Made by a program: the position numbers and the translations under genes
In this document: one piece after another, positions 62,390 to 64,000 of the stretch
How the letters are laid out: the number at the start of each line of letters is the position of its first letter
How positions within the stretch are numbered: the stretch's first letter is position 1
The notes under the pieces: generated by a model
The model's database searches: none
Told to the model about the DNA's origin: nothing
What the model saw: the letters and a program-made list of their open reading frames with translations, nothing else
Origin: Psychrobacter sp. APC 3426
GTDB taxonomy: Bacteria; Pseudomonadota; Gammaproteobacteria; Pseudomonadales; Moraxellaceae
NCBI RefSeq assembly: GCF_030408035.1
Contig: NZ_JASDCF010000001.1
Coordinates: forward strand, 310,001 to 374,000
Length of the DNA stretch: 64,000 bases
Direction of reading: 5' to 3'

Positions 62390-63883
62390 TTAATTATTCA
62401 TATCTGCACTAACAGCCGCCGTAGCAGTCGCCTCACCCACTGACAAGCTGGAGTTACTATTCGATGCGATATTCATAGCAGAAGGGTTGCTCATACTGGC
62501 AACTGCTGGCCGTGTTTTATCAAACAATACTTGCTCAAAGGCAGGCAAAGCGGTCTCCATCAGACTACCAATCACCATCTGCGGTTCTGATGGCTCAAAA
62601 CCCATCAAGCTCTCACGCTCACTAACGCGCAGACGAGCGTCTTTAAAAGCAGATTCAAAACTGTTATTGCTACGCAGACTTTCAGCAAAAAAGGCTTGGC
62701 CAAAGTAAGTCATCTCTGCGGTATTGGTACAGCCAAATGACATTTTATCAGCCGCTGAGGCAGTAATCACGACAGTGGTCGGAGAGGCAAGCTCGTCAAT
62801 AAATGACCCTGAGTAGCAAGCAGATACCACGATGACACGCCAGCGAATACCTGAAGCGTCCAATGACTCGCGCAACCAGGCAGCGTCTAGATTGTCCATT
62901 GCTAGCGGCGGATTGGCTAATTGCACGATATCTTCATTACCATGTGAGGATAGCGTCAAGAACAGTACATCTTCATCAGCATTCATCTGCTGACCGATTC
63001 TCTTTAGACCACGTAAAATGCTAGTCTTGGTTGCTATAGGCTCGTCTAGCCAACTATAAGTATTGTTGATCAATGTCAGCGATCGACCACTGGTGCCAAA
63101 TCGTACATCAAACAACTCACGGACTTTATTAATCTCAGAGCGGAAAACATTTTGATCAGAGAATCCTGCCACACCCATAAAGTACCAGTCTGTTTTGCCG
63201 ATGATACTGGGATCAATACTGCTTAACGCTTGCTGAAGCAAACGAGGCTGCTCATATAGCGCAGCCTCTTCTAGTACAGGCTCTACAGGTATCTGCTTGA
63301 ATATTGGTTGGTCAGCGACATTACGCTGCCAAATCGTTAAGAGCGCGACTGCACCCACCAACACAATGATTCGCTCCCACCACGGTGTCCGCAAACGACG
63401 AGAAAATATCCACAGTAATGCCAACGTCTGCCACAAGAACAATATTAAAAACAGTATCGGTAAGAACGAATAACTCCAGTTTGGTAGCCAACCATGACTG
63501 CCCAAAAACTGCACTAAGCTCTGTAATAGCGCGGACAATGTGTCCGCCACCAACCACAGCACTACAGGGACAAATACCAATGTTTGGTTGCTCGCACGCC
63601 GTGCCAAAATAATACCACTGAGCAAGATAATCATCGGCCAGATAAGATAACTGACCAAGCCTTGCTCATTAAACATACTGCCATTTTCGGCAGCCAACCA
63701 AGAAAAAAGGACGTTACTGCCCAGTGCCAAGGACGCAAAGACAGCAAATTGTATAAAAGTGGGTTTGACCCAAGAGAACGCTCGTGTCGACCCTACCAGC
63801 ATCCATAAGGTTGCGATAATATTGGCAGCGAAGTTGAGCGAGAAGCGCTGAAGCGATACGGTTTTTAACGACGCAAGTGACAA
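62390..63883 (-). CDS. membrane-anchored C13 (legumain-like) peptidase
   Basis: The 497-residue protein has six or so membrane helices in residues 15-185, then a soluble caspase-fold domain. Catalytic residues: His in VLFLTLSSHGNEDIVQL near 314 and Cys in VIVVSACYSGSFIDEL near 356, the His-Gly and Ser-Ala-Cys motifs of clan CD family C13. The rest of the core includes VVITASAADKMSFGCTNTAEMTYFGQAFF. Family members outside eukaryotes are little studied; in related bacteria such proteins carry a hydrophobic N-terminal anchor. The tail of about 40 residues is Ser/Ala/Asn-rich. The substrate is unknown. The 117-base end of the window after it shows no gene. Confidence 0.87.
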   Translation of the reverse strand: MSLASLKTVSLQRFSLNFAANIIATLWMLVGSTRAFSWVKPTFIQFAVFASLALGSNVLFSWLAAENGSMFNEQGLVSYLIWPMIILLSGIILARRASNQTLVFVPVVLWLVADTLSALLQSLVQFLGSHGWLPNWSYSFLPILFLILFLWQTLALLWIFSRRLRTPWWERIIVLVGAVALLTIWQRNVADQPIFKQIPVEPVLEEAALYEQPRLLQQALSSIDPSIIGKTDWYFMGVAGFSDQNVFRSEINKVRELFDVRFGTSGRSLTLINNTYSWLDEPIATKTSILRGLKRIGQQMNADEDVLFLTLSSHGNEDIVQLANPPLAMDNLDAAWLRESLDASGIRWRVIVVSACYSGSFIDELASPTTVVITASAADKMSFGCTNTAEMTYFGQAFFAESLRSNNSFESAFKDARLRVSERESLMGFEPSEPQMVIGSLMETALPAFEQVLFDKTRPAVASMSNPSAMNIASNSNSSLSVGEATATAAVSADMNN

Positions 63884-64000
63884 AGACTTAGACCTCTAGC
63901 CAGTCGAGAGAAGTAGCGCAAATTAACGATAAAGTATTTTGCTGAGAGTGTTTTTTAATACATCCAAGGATGTCATTAATTTAAATTTCTATGTGGCATG

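Noticed and set aside
1-64000. CRISPR arrays, tRNA or rRNA genes, prophage or restriction genes
   Set aside because: I looked for regularly spaced repeats, tRNA-like GGTTCGA loops and characteristic proteins by eye and found none. A computed search (tRNAscan-SE, CRISPR finder) could still find small ones.

Overview
The window looks like chromosomal DNA of a Moraxellaceae bacterium, most probably Psychrobacter. Reasons: moderate GC with very AT-rich spacers, the ssb / YajR-type transporter / uvrA cluster, an isolated gspN-gspC-gspD group, a short H-NS-like protein ending in a TWTGRGRKP-type motif, and the ypjD/ffh and rpmB-rpmG neighbourhoods. The genus is inferred from remembered gene order and protein flavour, not from a database search. 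No rRNA, tRNA, CRISPR array or prophage was seen.

Layout. 1-2.3 kb: the 5' part of tcdA (running off the left edge), a TatD-type nuclease and a small membrane ORF. 2.6-6.8 kb: type II secretion genes gspN, gspC and gspD, read leftward. 7-13.6 kb: an H-NS-like regulator beside a long AT-rich spacer, then ssb and a YajR-like MFS transporter divergent from uvrA. 13.7-21.1 kb is the most accessory-looking part: orphan membrane proteins, a truncated copy of a DUF503 gene whose intact copy lies 5 kb away, an M48 lipoprotein protease, a dead HSL-type esterase, a LysR regulator divergent from an Old Yellow Enzyme, and dispersed short repeats. 21.2-30.5 kb: the YjjP/YjjB exporter pair, glutathione reductase, two exported proteins, a GNAT enzyme, a Rieske-flavoprotein reductase and truD. 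30.5-39.3 kb: a diguanylate cyclase, a PHP-domain nuclease/phosphatase, yciB, yciI, mnmC, an IS1-family element, yjbQ and a lipoprotein.

39.4-49.2 kb: an IS30-family element inserted into the last codons of a DUF4112 gene, then ubiA, a small membrane protein, rsmJ, uppP, tsaB and ffh leftward, ypjD rightward, and purU. 49.4-57.3 kb is one giant lipoprotein built from bacterial Ig-like (Big_1/invasin-type) domains, with four tandem ~710-bp units. 57.7-64 kb: rpmB-rpmG, three small unknown proteins, rpe, a DUF2805 protein, S-formylglutathione hydrolase, and a membrane-anchored C13 (legumain/caspase-like) peptidase.

Most genes are housekeeping: tRNA modification (tcdA, truD, mnmC, tsaB), rRNA methylation (rsmJ), DNA repair (uvrA, ssb), protein targeting and secretion (ffh, gspNCD), cell envelope (uppP, yciB), ubiquinone (ubiA) and thiol/formaldehyde defence (gor, fghA). 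I found no multi-gene system that looks clearly new. The most notable signals are an IS30 insertion that appears to have replaced a host stop codon, the tandem architecture of the giant lipoprotein, a GGDEF protein with an unusual internal insertion, the C13 peptidase, and several repeat families and palindromes in spacers.
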